NCBI RefSeq assembly: GCF_000350225.1
Contig: NW_005179110.1
Coordinates: 32,315 to 96,314 of the forward strand
Source: Chondrus crispus
Lineage: Eukaryota; Rhodophyta; Florideophyceae; Gigartinales; Gigartinaceae
Direction: 5' to 3'
Length of the DNA: 64,000 nt
Shown: positions 9,561 through 19,843 of the stretch, piece after piece
Layout of the letters: each line of letters starts with the position of its first letter
How positions within the stretch are numbered: position 1 is the stretch's first letter
The notes under the pieces: generated by a model
Databases searched by the model: none
The model's input: the letters and a program-made list of their open reading frames with translations, nothing else
What the model was told of the DNA's origin: nothing
Made by a program: the position numbers and the translations under genes

Positions 9561-10373
9561 CTATTGCATAGCACAAGACTCGGCCATTTTGCCCAATTCC
9601 GGAGCCGCCATTCCCGGCATTCCAGGCAGTCCCGGCACTTCCCCATTGTCTGCGTCCGTCGACAGCCCCTTCATTACTTCCGCAGGGGGACTTCCTGTCT
9701 CCTGCATCTTCGAAAGCAACTCCATGATCACCCCGGACTCCGCCCCACTCTCATAGTTTTCACAAATTTGTCCCACTAATTCCTGCTGCGTCGTGTATCG
9801 ACCTAGTTCTTCTGCTGAAAGCCCTTCGGCGTGCTTTGGCAACCACTCCGCGTACGCCTCCCGCATTTGCAGCATCGGTGCCTTGAGCACGTCCTCCGAG
9901 AGCAAGTGCCCTACAATAGATTCTACCAACTTCTCCATATTCTGTCCTCCTCCATCCCCACCTAGCCCATTGGCAGCGTCCTTTCCATCGCCTCCAGGCA
10001 CACCTTCCTTACCGCCGGGCGCTCCCAACCCACCCAAGGAGCCCAGACTTGTCATAAACTCTTCCACAAGCTTCATGTCTGCTTCGTTCACATCCTCCCC
10101 TTCGCCCCCCTCTGGCGGCTTGAGGCCGAGGTCTCCCAGCGCTTTCACGGCATCGTCGAAAGCTTTTGTTGCCTCATCATGCAGTTCGGGGCTTATCCCT
10201 ACTTCATCAGCCGCTTGAGAAGGCTCTTCCCCTGAAGTTTCTAGCTCTGCAGGTGATTTCTCGCCTTTGCCTTCGGTGACAGCAAGTGCAGTTTTCTGGG
10301 GTGCGCTTTGGAAGGCTTCCAAGGCTCCGTCGAGGATGCCATCCAGCTCGTCGTCGGGTATGTGGTCAGCCAT
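9561..10373 (-). CDS. PEX19: peroxisomal biogenesis factor PEX19
   Basis: This 270-residue acidic protein begins MADHIPDDELDGILDGALEAF, like the PEX3-binding N-terminus of PEX19. It continues with the conserved central helices (VESIVGHLLSEDVLKAPMLQMREAYAEWLPKH). It ends CAMQ, a CaaX farnesylation box as found in animal, fungal and plant PEX19. PEX19 is the cytosolic chaperone and receptor for peroxisomal membrane proteins. The Gly-rich insert (about 115-145) is low complexity. The start is the ATG at 10373; the frame upstream contains only a TTG. Tail-to-tail with the ORANGE-like gene, with 41 bp between stop codons, so the 3' UTRs probably overlap. Confidence 0.9.
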   Translation of the reverse strand: MADHIPDDELDGILDGALEAFQSAPQKTALAVTEGKGEKSPAELETSGEEPSQAADEVGISPELHDEATKAFDDAVKALGDLGLKPPEGGEGEDVNEADMKLVEEFMTSLGSLGGLGAPGGKEGVPGGDGKDAANGLGGDGGGQNMEKLVESIVGHLLSEDVLKAPMLQMREAYAEWLPKHAEGLSAEELGRYTTQQELVGQICENYESGAESGVIMELLSKMQETGSPPAEVMKGLSTDADNGEVPGLPGMPGMAAPELGKMAESCAMQ

Positions 10374-10839
10374 CACGTCCAGCGGAAGAGCAATCAAGCG
10401 CGATAAGATACGCTGATGCTAAGGATGGATAGAGACATGCAAACGCTTGTATCGTTGAAGAATAGGAATACGTTACGACTACTGTCGAACTTAAGATGGA
10501 AGCAGGAGCAGACTCCACAGTGAGAGGAGCGGGCTTAGAGCAATCAAGGCGAGGGCTTTCAGATTGTGTTCAGTTAACCGTTCGCTGCTGTGCTCAGAGT
10601 GCGGATTTACAATCAGGAAATGTTGCTCGAAAATTAGCTTAATTCAATATTATCCATCAAAATGGCGCTACTTGACTGCTCTGTGTCATCACCAGTAATA
10701 ATCGATCTTTCACGTCACCAATTCCCTCTTCATGCCTATTCAGGCACTCTTAGAGAGTCCGGAATGCGAGCGATGGTGCATGCAAGCTAGCTTTTGAAGA
10801 TTGAACTGGACAGAACTGTTCGGATAGTGCCCTCTCTAC
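10374..10839. other. intergenic, nothing recognised
   Basis: These 466 bases lie between the spermidine synthase stop and the PEX19 start, both on the minus strand. I see no coding frame, repeat or RNA gene. Confidence 0.4.
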
Positions 10840-11712
10840 TCAAACACGAAGTGCGCGTTTCGCAAATTCCGGCAGCACGAAAGATGAAGTATGGATCTCA
10901 CTGTTGTAGTATTGAAAACTCTCCTGCATCTCGTCGCTAGGACTTCTGCATGGCTCTTTCAGGTTGCATCCCTGCTTCGCACACATCAAAACCCCTATTT
11001 GCCCTGATGGGTACGTGGGTATACTCGTAAAAGCATATTCTACGGTCGAATATATTTCCCTACAAGACGCCATGAGGGGTGTGATTAAATTCAAATGGAG
11101 CCACATGCATTCGCCTTGCGTCGCCACGATTCCGCCGTCTCGCAGGCTTCTGTACATGCTTTCATAGAACGGCTTCTCAAAAAGAACTTCGGCAGGCCCT
11201 ATAGGATCTGAGGAATCGGTGATAATGATATCATACTCATCTTGGTGGTCTTTCATGTACACAGCTCCATCCATAATCTTCAACTCAACTCGTTCGTCCT
11301 GAAATGAGCAAGACATGGCCGGGAAATATTTTTTTGATGCCTCGATAACCCCCTCATCAATTTCACACAGAACAGCTTTCTTCACGGATGAATGCTTCAG
11401 AACTTCGCGGAGGACGCCCCCATCCCCACCACCGATGACAAGAACCCTTTCTGGGTTAGGATGGCAGAAAAGCGGAAGGTGGGCAATCATCTCTTGGTAG
11501 GCATATTCGTCTCGCTCTGTACACTGTATCACGCCATCGAGGACGAGCACATTGCCATAGGCCTTTGATCTAAAGACGAGAAGGTCCTGGAATTTAGTCC
11601 TCCCATGGTGCAAGATTTCCGCAACTTCAAGACTCATAGCTTGCCCAGGCCATAGTGCACCCTTTTCCATGAACCATCCATCCTTTATAAGATCAATGCC
11701 TATTACGCCCAT
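10840..11712 (-). CDS. spermidine synthase
   Basis: The 290-residue protein matches polyamine aminopropyltransferase from end to end. It has KDGWFMEKGALWPGQAMSLEV at the start, VLVIGGGDGGVLREVLKH for decarboxylated S-adenosylmethionine binding, and CEIDEGVIEASKKYFP. It also has the catalytic DSSDPIGPAEVLFEKPFYE and the gate region TQGECMWLHL. It transfers an aminopropyl group to putrescine. No targeting signal is obvious, so it is probably cytosolic. The ATG at 11712 is the first in the open frame; the frame continues 18 codons upstream without ATG, so a short upstream exon cannot be excluded. Spermine or thermospermine synthase are alternatives, but the putrescine-type layout fits best. Confidence 0.88.
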   Translation of the reverse strand: MGVIGIDLIKDGWFMEKGALWPGQAMSLEVAEILHHGRTKFQDLLVFRSKAYGNVLVLDGVIQCTERDEYAYQEMIAHLPLFCHPNPERVLVIGGGDGGVLREVLKHSSVKKAVLCEIDEGVIEASKKYFPAMSCSFQDERVELKIMDGAVYMKDHQDEYDIIITDSSDPIGPAEVLFEKPFYESMYRSLRDGGIVATQGECMWLHLNLITPLMASCREIYSTVEYAFTSIPTYPSGQIGVLMCAKQGCNLKEPCRSPSDEMQESFQYYNSEIHTSSFVLPEFAKRALRV

Positions 11713-12465
11713 CCGTGCGGGGTGAGGGATTAAGTCCGAGGATGATTCCTTCGCAACTGTCAACAAATGATCTGCTTACAAGTTTGGCTTCTCAAGAAGA
11801 GCAAGGTCAGATATTTAACGGATTGCACTCACCAGTTATTTCGTGGCTCGGTTACTCACCGTTTGCACAGAGTTGATACGGGTATCAATTCTGGTCGAGG
11901 ACTTCTCTTGCAACTTGGGCAATTTTCTCCTCCTCGAAACAACTGAGTTTGTTGACACGACCGACTACCAAAATAGAATGGATGACGACGCGGACGCAGC
12001 GAGAAACTGTGAAGTAATCCCAAAGGCTACCGGCCGTGATTCTGCGGGCCTCGAATTTTTCTTGCTGTATGGAATGATACACATAGCTTAGCAACATTCA
12101 GGTTAGCGTGGCTACGAGATCCATACCGTACAGCAGGCTTCAAAATTGTTCTGAATATATTTGTTTCTGCAGACCAGACCACAACTTGAATGTTCGCATG
12201 AATGTCTCTCTCTAGCTAATTTAGTGCTTCGTGGTCTACTTCTCTCCTGGCCATTTATTCTCAATTGTTTTTTCATAAAAATTGGCCGCATCTGAGGGCA
12301 GAGGTGCACATATCATCACATTGCATCTTAATTCCCTCTGACAATAGAAACACTTTTGACTACGAGTCTCTACCTACAACACTTGCAACCAACCGCCCGT
12401 GCGAAAGTAACTTTCACAAAGCTGAACACGCGGAGAAGATTTCGACAGGACTGGGGGCTAGAAAA
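11713..12465. other. divergent intergenic region, nothing recognised
   Basis: These 753 bases separate spermidine synthase (minus) from IspF-HisE (plus). The + strand frame of IspF-HisE is open from about 12265 but lacks ATG until 12466, so that part is taken as leader. I see no repeat. Confidence 0.4.
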
Positions 12466-13503
12466 ATGATGCGTCCAGCGTTTGTCAACTTCACCACACA
12501 TCGACTGCCAAAAGCGTCGCAGCAGATTCGACGAGTTGCCTGTTCCACGTCACGCCCGCAAGTAGTTGCAGTCTCTGACATGCGAATTGGGCATGGCTTT
12601 GATCTACACAGACTGGAACCAGGTCTGCCGCTTATTCTAGGAGGCGTTGCTTTAGAACACGATCGCGGCTGTGCGGGACACTCGGACGGTGATGCTGTTT
12701 ACCACTGCGTTGTTGACGCAGTTCTGGGGGCTCTTTCACTTCCAGATATCGGCCAACTCTTTCCAGACACCGACTCACGTTTCAAAGACTGCGAGTCCCA
12801 CGTGTTCATGACGGCTGCCTACGAGCGCATGCAGAAGAAGGGGTTCAAGATTGGTAACATTGATGTTACCATCATTTTGGAACGGCCGAAGCTATCTCCG
12901 CATAAGGCCCTCATTCGACAAAATATTGCAGATTTGCTGCATGTCGATATTGAAAACGTGAATGTGAAGGCAAAGACGCACGAGAAGGTAGACGCCATCG
13001 GCGAAAACCGGGCTGTCTCTGTTCACGCCGTGACCCTATTAGTGAGTGATCATGAGACGGCGGCGCCGGCCGCTGCGGAAGTGATTGCCGAGGCATCGGC
13101 TGGAAAAGCGGTTACTGAGCGACTTCTTGGACTTGTAGGAGATCGAACAAAAGCAATTCAGAATGTTACTCAAAATGGCAATCGCAGTTCCACTCCCATC
13201 CAGAATCTGTACGACACGGTCTTGAGTCGGAAAGGAGCGGATCCGTCTTCATCCTGGACAGCTAAACTGTTCTCAAAGGGCCGGCAAAAGATTGCGCAGA
13301 AGGTAGGCGAAGAGGCCGTTGAGGTAGTCATTGACGCCACCTCTGACAACATAGAGGGCGTGATCAAGGAGAGCGCAGATCTTCTGTATCATCTGAACGT
13401 GCTTTGGGCGGATGTCGGTGTCAAGCCAGACGATGTTTGGGCCGAACTAGAGTCCCGAGAAGGAACCAGCGGAATAAAGGAGAAGGCATCCCGGCCCGTA
13501 TGA
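12466..13503 (+). CDS. IspF-HisE fusion (MECDP synthase + phosphoribosyl-ATP pyrophosphatase)
   Basis: One 345-residue frame encodes two whole enzymes. Residues 1-38 look like a plastid presequence. Residues about 39-195 are 2-C-methyl-D-erythritol 2,4-cyclodiphosphate synthase (MEP isoprenoid pathway), with metal ligands Asp46 and His48 (GHGFDLH) and His80 (AVYHCVVD). They also have HSDGD and NVKAKTHEKVDAIGE. Residues about 246-340 are HisE (second step of histidine synthesis), with the MazG-like motifs KVGEEAVEVVIDA and ESADLLYHLNVLW, complete to the SGIKEKASRP end. A ~50-residue Ala-rich linker joins them. No stop or splice signal separates them. Both pathways run in plastids, so joint import is the simplest benefit; metabolic coupling is speculation. 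The start is the first ATG in frame. Confidence 0.9.
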   Translation: MMRPAFVNFTTHRLPKASQQIRRVACSTSRPQVVAVSDMRIGHGFDLHRLEPGLPLILGGVALEHDRGCAGHSDGDAVYHCVVDAVLGALSLPDIGQLFPDTDSRFKDCESHVFMTAAYERMQKKGFKIGNIDVTIILERPKLSPHKALIRQNIADLLHVDIENVNVKAKTHEKVDAIGENRAVSVHAVTLLVSDHETAAPAAAEVIAEASAGKAVTERLLGLVGDRTKAIQNVTQNGNRSSTPIQNLYDTVLSRKGADPSSSWTAKLFSKGRQKIAQKVGEEAVEVVIDATSDNIEGVIKESADLLYHLNVLWADVGVKPDDVWAELESREGTSGIKEKASRPV

Positions 13504-13827
13504 TGTGTTCCACTACAGCTTTAGGTTGAATTAACGCAATGTCATGTGACGACCCAACGGAGAACATAGCAATTGGAACTGAAGTGTTTCCTATACCGCT
13601 ACACGACCTGTACTTTACATATCTGAAAGTTACGAAATCATGAGAAACAGTTGGGCTTTGACATGTCGGCCGCATCCAGCCACATAGATCGATCACATCA
13701 TGCCTCCCTACAAGTCTTCTCAAGACATATAAACACAAATAGAACGGCGCTGGCTCGTCGCTTTCTACAATAATGAATACATCCTAGACTTCAAGTTCGT
13801 CGCCAGGGAATCGACAAACCATGGCAG
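13504..13827. other. convergent intergenic, nothing recognised
   Basis: These 324 bases lie between the converging IspF-HisE and RING-H2 genes. They probably hold both 3' UTRs. No hairpin or repeat stood out. Confidence 0.4.
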
Positions 13828-14499
13828 CTAAGAGCTTGCTGACATCGGCAAAATGACATCACGGGGAAGGATCAATTGGGGCACTGTTTCTGCGTGTCGG
13901 AAAGATACTGACAGGTCTTGCTCGTCTTGTTGCTGAATGCTCTCATCAGAACGCTCATCAGAATCAGAAGTTGGTGTATCCGAGCATCGCGAGATTTCTT
14001 GGTCACTTTCGGAAGTGCAAGTGCTTCTTTTACATGATACCGTCTCGTACTTGGTCCGGCAAACAGGACAAGAAAGGTTTGGGTCTCTTACAAACCATTG
14101 CATAAGACACTCTGTGTGTATTGGATGTTCGCACGTGCCTTGGCTAACGGGGATTCGGCCAAAGTCTTCCAAGCAAACAGGACAGGGAGCCTTCGCGATA
14201 TCTTTGCTCGGAAGAAAGGAATAGACCTGTGGAATATCAATTTCAAGATGTGTCGCCTCCGGGGGTGTCTCGCTGAACATGGCTGCGGCGAGTTGTGCCC
14301 TTCGAATTTCTCGGAGGTCATGGACGTCTCTTTTCCGATTGCGGTAGACGCCGCAACCGAGACACATGATGAGGAAGAACAGGGCTGAAACTGCATAAAT
14401 GGCGCTCAGCTCCGCCTTTGTAGGGGTGAGATCATCTTTGCGCGCAGTGACTTCAAGCGAAGTATCAAGTATAGGGCGCCCCCGGTGCCACAGTAACAT
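13828..14499 (-). CDS. membrane RING-H2 protein (putative E3 ubiquitin ligase)
   Basis: The 223-residue product has one transmembrane segment (about 30-50, LSAIYAVSALFFLIMCLGCGV). Its RING-H2 finger has ligands at Cys106, Cys109, Cys123, His125, His128, Cys131, Cys144 and Cys147. The tail is acidic and Ser-rich. This is the layout of ATL-type plant E3 ligases, which ubiquitinate substrates at membranes. The ligand spacing is the same as in the RING-H2 protein at 26614-27408, suggesting paralogues. The frame stays open upstream of the ATG at 14499 without another ATG, so the N-terminus could be longer through an upstream exon. The substrate cannot be inferred. Confidence 0.7.
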   Translation of the reverse strand: MLLWHRGRPILDTSLEVTARKDDLTPTKAELSAIYAVSALFFLIMCLGCGVYRNRKRDVHDLREIRRAQLAAAMFSETPPEATHLEIDIPQVYSFLPSKDIAKAPCPVCLEDFGRIPVSQGTCEHPIHTECLMQWFVRDPNLSCPVCRTKYETVSCKRSTCTSESDQEISRCSDTPTSDSDERSDESIQQQDEQDLSVSFRHAETVPQLILPRDVILPMSASS

Positions 14500-16579
14500 C
14501 TCGGCCGGAGAGACATCCGGAGACGATGGCACGCGGTTGAGATGTGAAGAGAGTGCGGAAGCAATGGCGAGATACGAGCGGGGAGTGAGAAGGATGCGAC
14601 TTAAAATAGGAATTATTGCGGGCAGCGTTGAAGTGGTTGCTGAGCGAAGGAAAGTGATATCGACTGAAGCTGTTCAATGTACACAAGTATTGGTGCAAGG
14701 CAACAAAAGACACAACTGGTGAGAAAGAAACAGATGTACGTGAGATGTGTAACATGCGCGCGGGATATATATAGTGGAATCATCCAGTGGTGAGTGACTG
14801 GTTGCTATAGCGGGCGATGGGAAGAGTGTTCCTCACCTTCACAGTGTTGGCGTTCGTGGGACATGCGGCGGTGGCAGTCGCGCTGAAATGATTGGTGGAA
14901 GCAAACACGATGCAAAACTTGTTAGAACGCCTCTCTCAGGCATCGGCCCGACTAATCCCGCCGCTTTTGGGGAAAGTAAAATCTCGTGGTCCACATCCAA
15001 CCAGCGTCTGCCAGCAACTAAAAATGTGCATGCCGTTGTCAAGCAGGAACAATGCCCTCAAGAGCAATTCTCTGGGTGCCCGGCAGTCTCGGTCTTATTG
15101 TTTGAACACCATGCAATCAATACTCTTCCAGTAGCTGGCAATATTGTGGCGAGATACTGTCGAGATTGGGGATGCAGTACACCCTTTTCCTACTTGTTTT
15201 AAATTGGAGTGGATTGTATCCAGCTGTGATGTACCTGCGACAGCGGTGCCGCACAACAATTCTAGTACAGGAACGATGAATGCCTCTATCCACTTTTTTT
15301 CGCAGCCGGTCGAGCTGCTTTCGCCTCCAGGACGAGCTGGCAACGAATAATCTTGGCGTATGTCCGAACAAATCAGTCTTTATACTTGAAAATTCAAACC
15401 TTGAGGTTCGATTGAACATCAGCAACAACCTACGACTATTTGGCAACATGAGTTCTTGTCGCCAGGCCAAGCAAAACCCTAAATAACAGGCATTTATACT
15501 GTGGCTACCTGCTTGCTGCCGAAGTGCTGCATTCAGCACTTTACTTCATAGCTCCGAGGCTCATGCCCCTGTCATCTCTTCTTTTGCAGTCTGGCTTTTC
15601 GGCGGACAACATTGAGAGCTAGCTTTCCATTTTTCCTTCAGGGTATTGTGTAATTTGAGTGACAACTGGACAAAATGGAGCTGCTACGGGCCATTGCCAA
15701 CGCGGGATCTCCACATCTAGGGTCACATGTCCATCACTATGACAGCACCCTATGAAGAGTTCCGGACAGTACAGCTATTTTCGGAATGCGACTAATTTCT
15801 TCATTAGCGGCCTCTCCGACTTGTGCGACGAAGGAATTTACATGCCCTTCTGTCGAACATTCTTCGGCGCCAAACTCGATGCTCGTGATAGTCCCTCGTC
15901 GGCAAATGGCTGTTTCAAATGTGACGTGGGAGACTCTATTCGTCGTACGACCATCTCTGTATCGACAATTTACGTGGCGAATGGCAAATGGCATGGATGA
16001 TCAGTGGCTCTGCAACTTGGAAAGGCAAAAGAGACATTTCGAGGTCAATTGTCATCAATCATCGTGCGGAACAGCAATAGTTGCGACACGTCTGAAAAGG
16101 GCATTTGCAGGCAACTGAAAAGATTGGACTGAACATGCAGAGAAAACTTCAACACCAGAGCCCCTTTTTTCGAGGGCGTGGTACTCACAATACTGAGCAA
16201 GAGGGAATCGCACTATCCACTACAACTCAAAGTGGTATGCCAAACACATAAGGTACAGCATAACATCTTCGCAAATTTGATGTTGTGCCCTCCCACCACC
16301 TCATTTTCCAGAATATCCTCTACAATATGTCTCAAACTGGGTACACCTGTCGCCGATACCAGGGATGCGTGTAGAACCCAGAAGGGAAGCATGTGGCTGC
16401 CGTAAAGCTTCTGAAATGCCTGCCTTCATTCGTAGCTTCGAATATGTAGCAACCATGCAGCGATATGCGGTACGACTATTGAGCAATCACAGTCATGACA
16501 TTGGAAAAGCGCATAGTGGGAAGACCTCATCCACATATTTATTCTTTGAAAATATGAAGATAGCTCGCATAGTTTTCGA
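14500..16579. other. gene-poor intergenic region
   Basis: About 2.1 kb without a gene I can support. Several frames of 80-140 codons exist on both strands (for example 15117-15539 minus, 15737-15994 minus, 15786-16118 plus). They overlap one another, have no recognisable domain and show no coding bias. No tRNA, rRNA or terminal inverted repeats were seen. Confidence 0.4.
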
Positions 16580-16695
16580 CCGCAGAGGACAGGTCCCTAC
16601 GAAGTACTGCCATATTTCGAAGAGCTCGTCATTCGACGTTGATGAGTTCTTTGAAATATGGCTTGATCAGCTTTGTGGGGACCTGTCCGCTGCGG
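16580..16695. repeat. 116-bp imperfect fold-back (hairpin RNA candidate)
   Basis: The left arm starts CCGCAGAGGACAGGTCCC and the right arm ends GGGACCTGTCCGCTGCGG. Pairing continues inward through GCCATATTTC / GAAATATGGC and GAGCTCGTC / GATGAGTTC to a loop of about 10 nt near 16635. One internal bulge of a few bases interrupts the stem. Of the single-base differences between arms, about five are G-U compatible and one is an A-G mismatch. If transcribed it would form a long hairpin. Which strand is transcribed is not known. Confidence 0.6.
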
Positions 16696-17223
16696 CAAAG
16701 TCCGTTGATCCTTGTCCATTCGGGTAGGCTATTCCATGATTTCGTAGCGATTCATCCATGCGGCTGAAAGGGTAATGATACGGGTTTGCCGTTGTACGAA
16801 GGTTATACGTGAAGAAGCGTAGTCGATCATCATCACTTCGTGGGGTGCCGGTAGTCAGCTGACCTTGCTTTCTCCAGGTCCTCAATCCGGAAAGTTGTTG
16901 ATATAGGTGTTCCACAAACTGGCACACAGCCTCTGCACGGCAACCGAGATACGGGGATATGTTAAATATTTCGAATCACCAAACCGATTGTTGGGGATGT
17001 CCCCGAGCATCGTTAGTACCGAGGTGAAAGCAGCCCAATGGATCCTGAATAACACTGGTCACGATGAACCGCACAGGCAGCCAACGTCGTGCAGTTTAAA
17101 TTCCCCAAACGATCATAGTTTGGCATTCAACCCGCAACTACGTTACCAAGGGTTCAAAGGTGATTGGAAAAGGAAGATAAAGTGTTTTTCCTTGCGCGTG
17201 TGCCGCACTGATGCAGCCAGGAT
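16696..17223. other. intergenic, nothing recognised
   Basis: These 528 bases lie between the fold-back and the end of the small membrane-protein gene. No feature is supported. Confidence 0.35.
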
Positions 17224-17769
17224 TTACCGAAATGGTATGTAAGTCTGGTAGGCATTCTGCCCTTGAGAATGTGGTCGGCCCTGTTGTGGCGGGTACTGGT
17301 CTTGGTAAGCGTAATGTGATTGCCCGTTCTGGTCCAAAGGATGCCTGGGTGGTGGTACTCGGTGTAGGGGCTGATTTGAAAACTGTGCATCGTAGTAGTC
17401 CTGCTGCAGTCCATATTGCTGTTGGGCATAATGTGGAAGGCTGTTGGTATCTGCAGGCTCGGGCGGAATCCCAGTGTGCTCTGGCGAAGGGGCATTAGGC
17501 ACTCGTCCTAGTCGAAACCTTCCTTTTCGCAGGATGAAGTTAATAATTACTGCAAGAATGAGAATGATCACGACGATAATGAAGAGATTTGTCATCTGAG
17601 AGAAGCCTGACTTTTCGCCAGGGCCGTTGAGAATGAGTTCTCCCTCCTCCTCGCCGGGTGGCTCCGGCGATGGCTCTGGTGACGGCTCCTGCGATGGATC
17701 GAAACCGTCGATATCTTCACGAAGGGAGAACGACACCCCACGGGCCTCCAGAAATGTGAAATCATTCAT
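17224..17769 (-). CDS. small single-pass membrane protein with Pro/Gln/Tyr-rich tail
   Basis: I do not recognise this 181-residue protein. It has an acidic N-terminal part with a PSPEPSPEPP repeat. A strong hydrophobic helix follows (about 60-80, NLFIIVVIILILAVIINFIL), then a basic stop-transfer stretch (RKGRFRLGR). The long tail is rich in Pro, Gln and Tyr (HYAQQQYGLQQDYYD, QDQYPPQQG). There is no cleavable signal peptide, so it could be signal-anchored with the tail in the cytosol. The tail resembles low-complexity interaction regions. It starts at a clear ATG. It shares its general plan with the 134-residue protein at 19844, but no sequence identity is obvious. Confidence 0.55.
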   Translation of the reverse strand: MNDFTFLEARGVSFSLREDIDGFDPSQEPSPEPSPEPPGEEEGELILNGPGEKSGFSQMTNLFIIVVIILILAVIINFILRKGRFRLGRVPNAPSPEHTGIPPEPADTNSLPHYAQQQYGLQQDYYDAQFSNQPLHRVPPPRHPLDQNGQSHYAYQDQYPPQQGRPHSQGQNAYQTYIPFR

Positions 17770-19843
17770 AAGGGTGGTGGAATCGTGCCAGGGGGAGGGG
17801 AGGCGGATTACTCAGACTGGTGCGAGGAACGAATGCCCATACAAGGGCAGGCTTGGCTTGGTGGCAAAGACCTTAAGGCCAGGGTAGTGTTAGGGGACCA
17901 GCATCCATGGATGTCGGCAAGTCCCGTGTGAAGCAGGCAATGTTGGGGCGCGGAGAAGTTGTAAGGATTCGAGGGGGGGCGCCGTAAATTTTCGCAGCAA
18001 TAGCAGCAGCGTTGCTTGATGACAGGTTCGAGCAACTGCGGCATCGTACGTATCACGTTTCTGCATTTGTTGTTGTACCTGTACAGTAGACTACTGTACA
18101 GGTACAACATAATGCAGTCAGTAGTTGAGCACTGCCGTACTGTACGCTGTGGGGGCTGTATACATTTCCATACGCCATCACCAGGGAATGGTTTAGAAGG
18201 GTACAAATTTTATTCAAGAATACAGCACACTGTCTATTTCCTTATTTTTCAACACAATTTTATGGCATACTGCTGTACAGTATCGCCCTGCCTTGTATCT
18301 TTTTACTCCCTGTTCTGTCGACTCACGCTCAGGTCGTAGTCCTGGTTGGCTCATCGTCAGGGCTACATCACTTTTGGAACGCTCGTGGGAACTAAGCGTA
18401 TGGAGTAGACAGTGCAAGAAAACATCTGCAGCGCCGTAGTTCATCTCCTATCGCGTTGCAAATGTTTATGTTAAATGTCCAGTATTCCGATAAAAAACCA
18501 TCTATTCACGCATGCGATGTTGACACGTAGTGACCTAATTTTTCTGAACTGTGGCAGAGGAGGAGCCGACTTTCTCGAACTCAATGGTGGCGTCATAGTG
18601 CTTCCGCATCCCGTGACGGATACCTCCCCGAAGCAGACGGCCCCCGCATTTCAAGGCCATATCCAAAGCCATTCGCCCCCCCTTCCGTGGTGAACGAGAC
18701 CACAAACATTTTCTGTTGGCGCTGGAACGGTCCTCGACCAGCCCATTTGTCGTCACTTTCGATCGATGGGGCCTCCTGAAACAACTTTCTCTGCCATGTA
18801 GGGCGCAGGGCCTCTTTTGGCTTTATTGCAGGGGGATTTGCGTTGGTAGCTACTGCGGCAGTACATCTCTTCACCGGCACGCCGCATTTAAAAAGTGGTT
18901 GTCCATTGATTTTGTTACTTTCATGTTGCTGTCACTCCAGTTCCACAGACAGTTGAATCTCATTCAACGTGCCACGTCCATTTTTCAGAGCAGCTCTTGA
19001 ACCAGTCTACATTCTATAGCCTTCTCACATGAGCAATAGCTCACGCATGACATGCTGTTTGTTTTTTTTGCTCGGATTCTCTTCCGAGCCTCTGCGTGGA
19101 ACTTCTCTCTACGTAGCTAAACCTTCCCTTCCCTCCTTGGCGTATTGTTTCTGCAGTTGGTGGAAGATCCGTAACGGAATAATGTTGACATGTGCCTGCT
19201 AGTTGCGAACCAAATGCTCTGCGACTGCGAGCCGAGCGTCAGCACTTGAAGTGTGGATTGCATGCCTTCCATACAACTGATCCCATGTCGTGAATACGGC
19301 GGAATTTTTAGGAGCAGTTGTGAATTATAAAAGATGACAAAGCAGTCCAACTCGAAAGGCGAAAAGTTCAGTTCTAAGGCATGCGTGTATTCGAACCAGA
19401 TATTCATAACTGCAAGACAGAAAGGGATTTGTAGTTCACTGTACTGCGTCTTGTGCTGCCGCATACACGCTTTTTGCTTTAAAGGGCACAATCATTTACA
19501 GGAAGAGGACGCGCTTCGCAATTTAACCTTCACTACTGATATGACGGATGTATTCTCTCGCCAGGCCTCTCCGTGTATTGTCACGCCGAATCCTTTCATA
19601 GAGTGCATTCTGTCATGGCGAAGAGATATATATCTGTGTGTTGGACCACAGCCGCCTTCACACTACTGTCTCGAGCCACGTTTTCCACTGCTTGAAATTC
19701 TGTCTACGGAAGCGCAACCCTTCGCCGTCTGCGTTTCGGTCGGCAACAGTGCTTGAAAGTTCTCGTCTCCACCGTCTCGCAGCCTTCTGCATCGTTTATT
19801 CAACACTCAGCTTCCGCCAATTTCGCATCAAAACGTGTTTTGA
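17770..19843. other. gene-poor intergenic region with palindrome
   Basis: About 2.1 kb. A 37-nt perfect palindrome lies at 18072-18108 (listed separately) and a GTACTGTAC at 18137-18145. On the minus strand a frame of ~95 codons at 18593-18880 and an overlapping ~73-codon frame at 18535-18756 look slightly protein-like. They lack a recognisable domain and the longer has no ATG at its start, so neither is called. Confidence 0.35.
18072..18108. repeat. perfect 37-nt palindrome containing GTACAGTA motifs
   Basis: Arms GTTGTACCTGTACAGTAG (18072-18089) and its exact complement (18091-18108) flank a single A at 18090. Weaker pairing extends outward to CTGCATT at 18061 and AATGCAG at 18111-18117 with a small bulge. 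It would extrude as a cruciform or form a long RNA hairpin. Confidence 0.75.

Noticed and set aside
15737-15994. Minus-strand frame of 85 codons starting at an ATG
   Set aside because: No domain, overlapped by equally long frames on the other strand, and no sign of splicing to neighbours.
18535-18880. Two overlapping minus-strand frames with slightly protein-like sequence
   Set aside because: They lie in different frames, the longer lacks an ATG, and neither has a recognisable domain. An old gene remnant is possible but cannot be supported.
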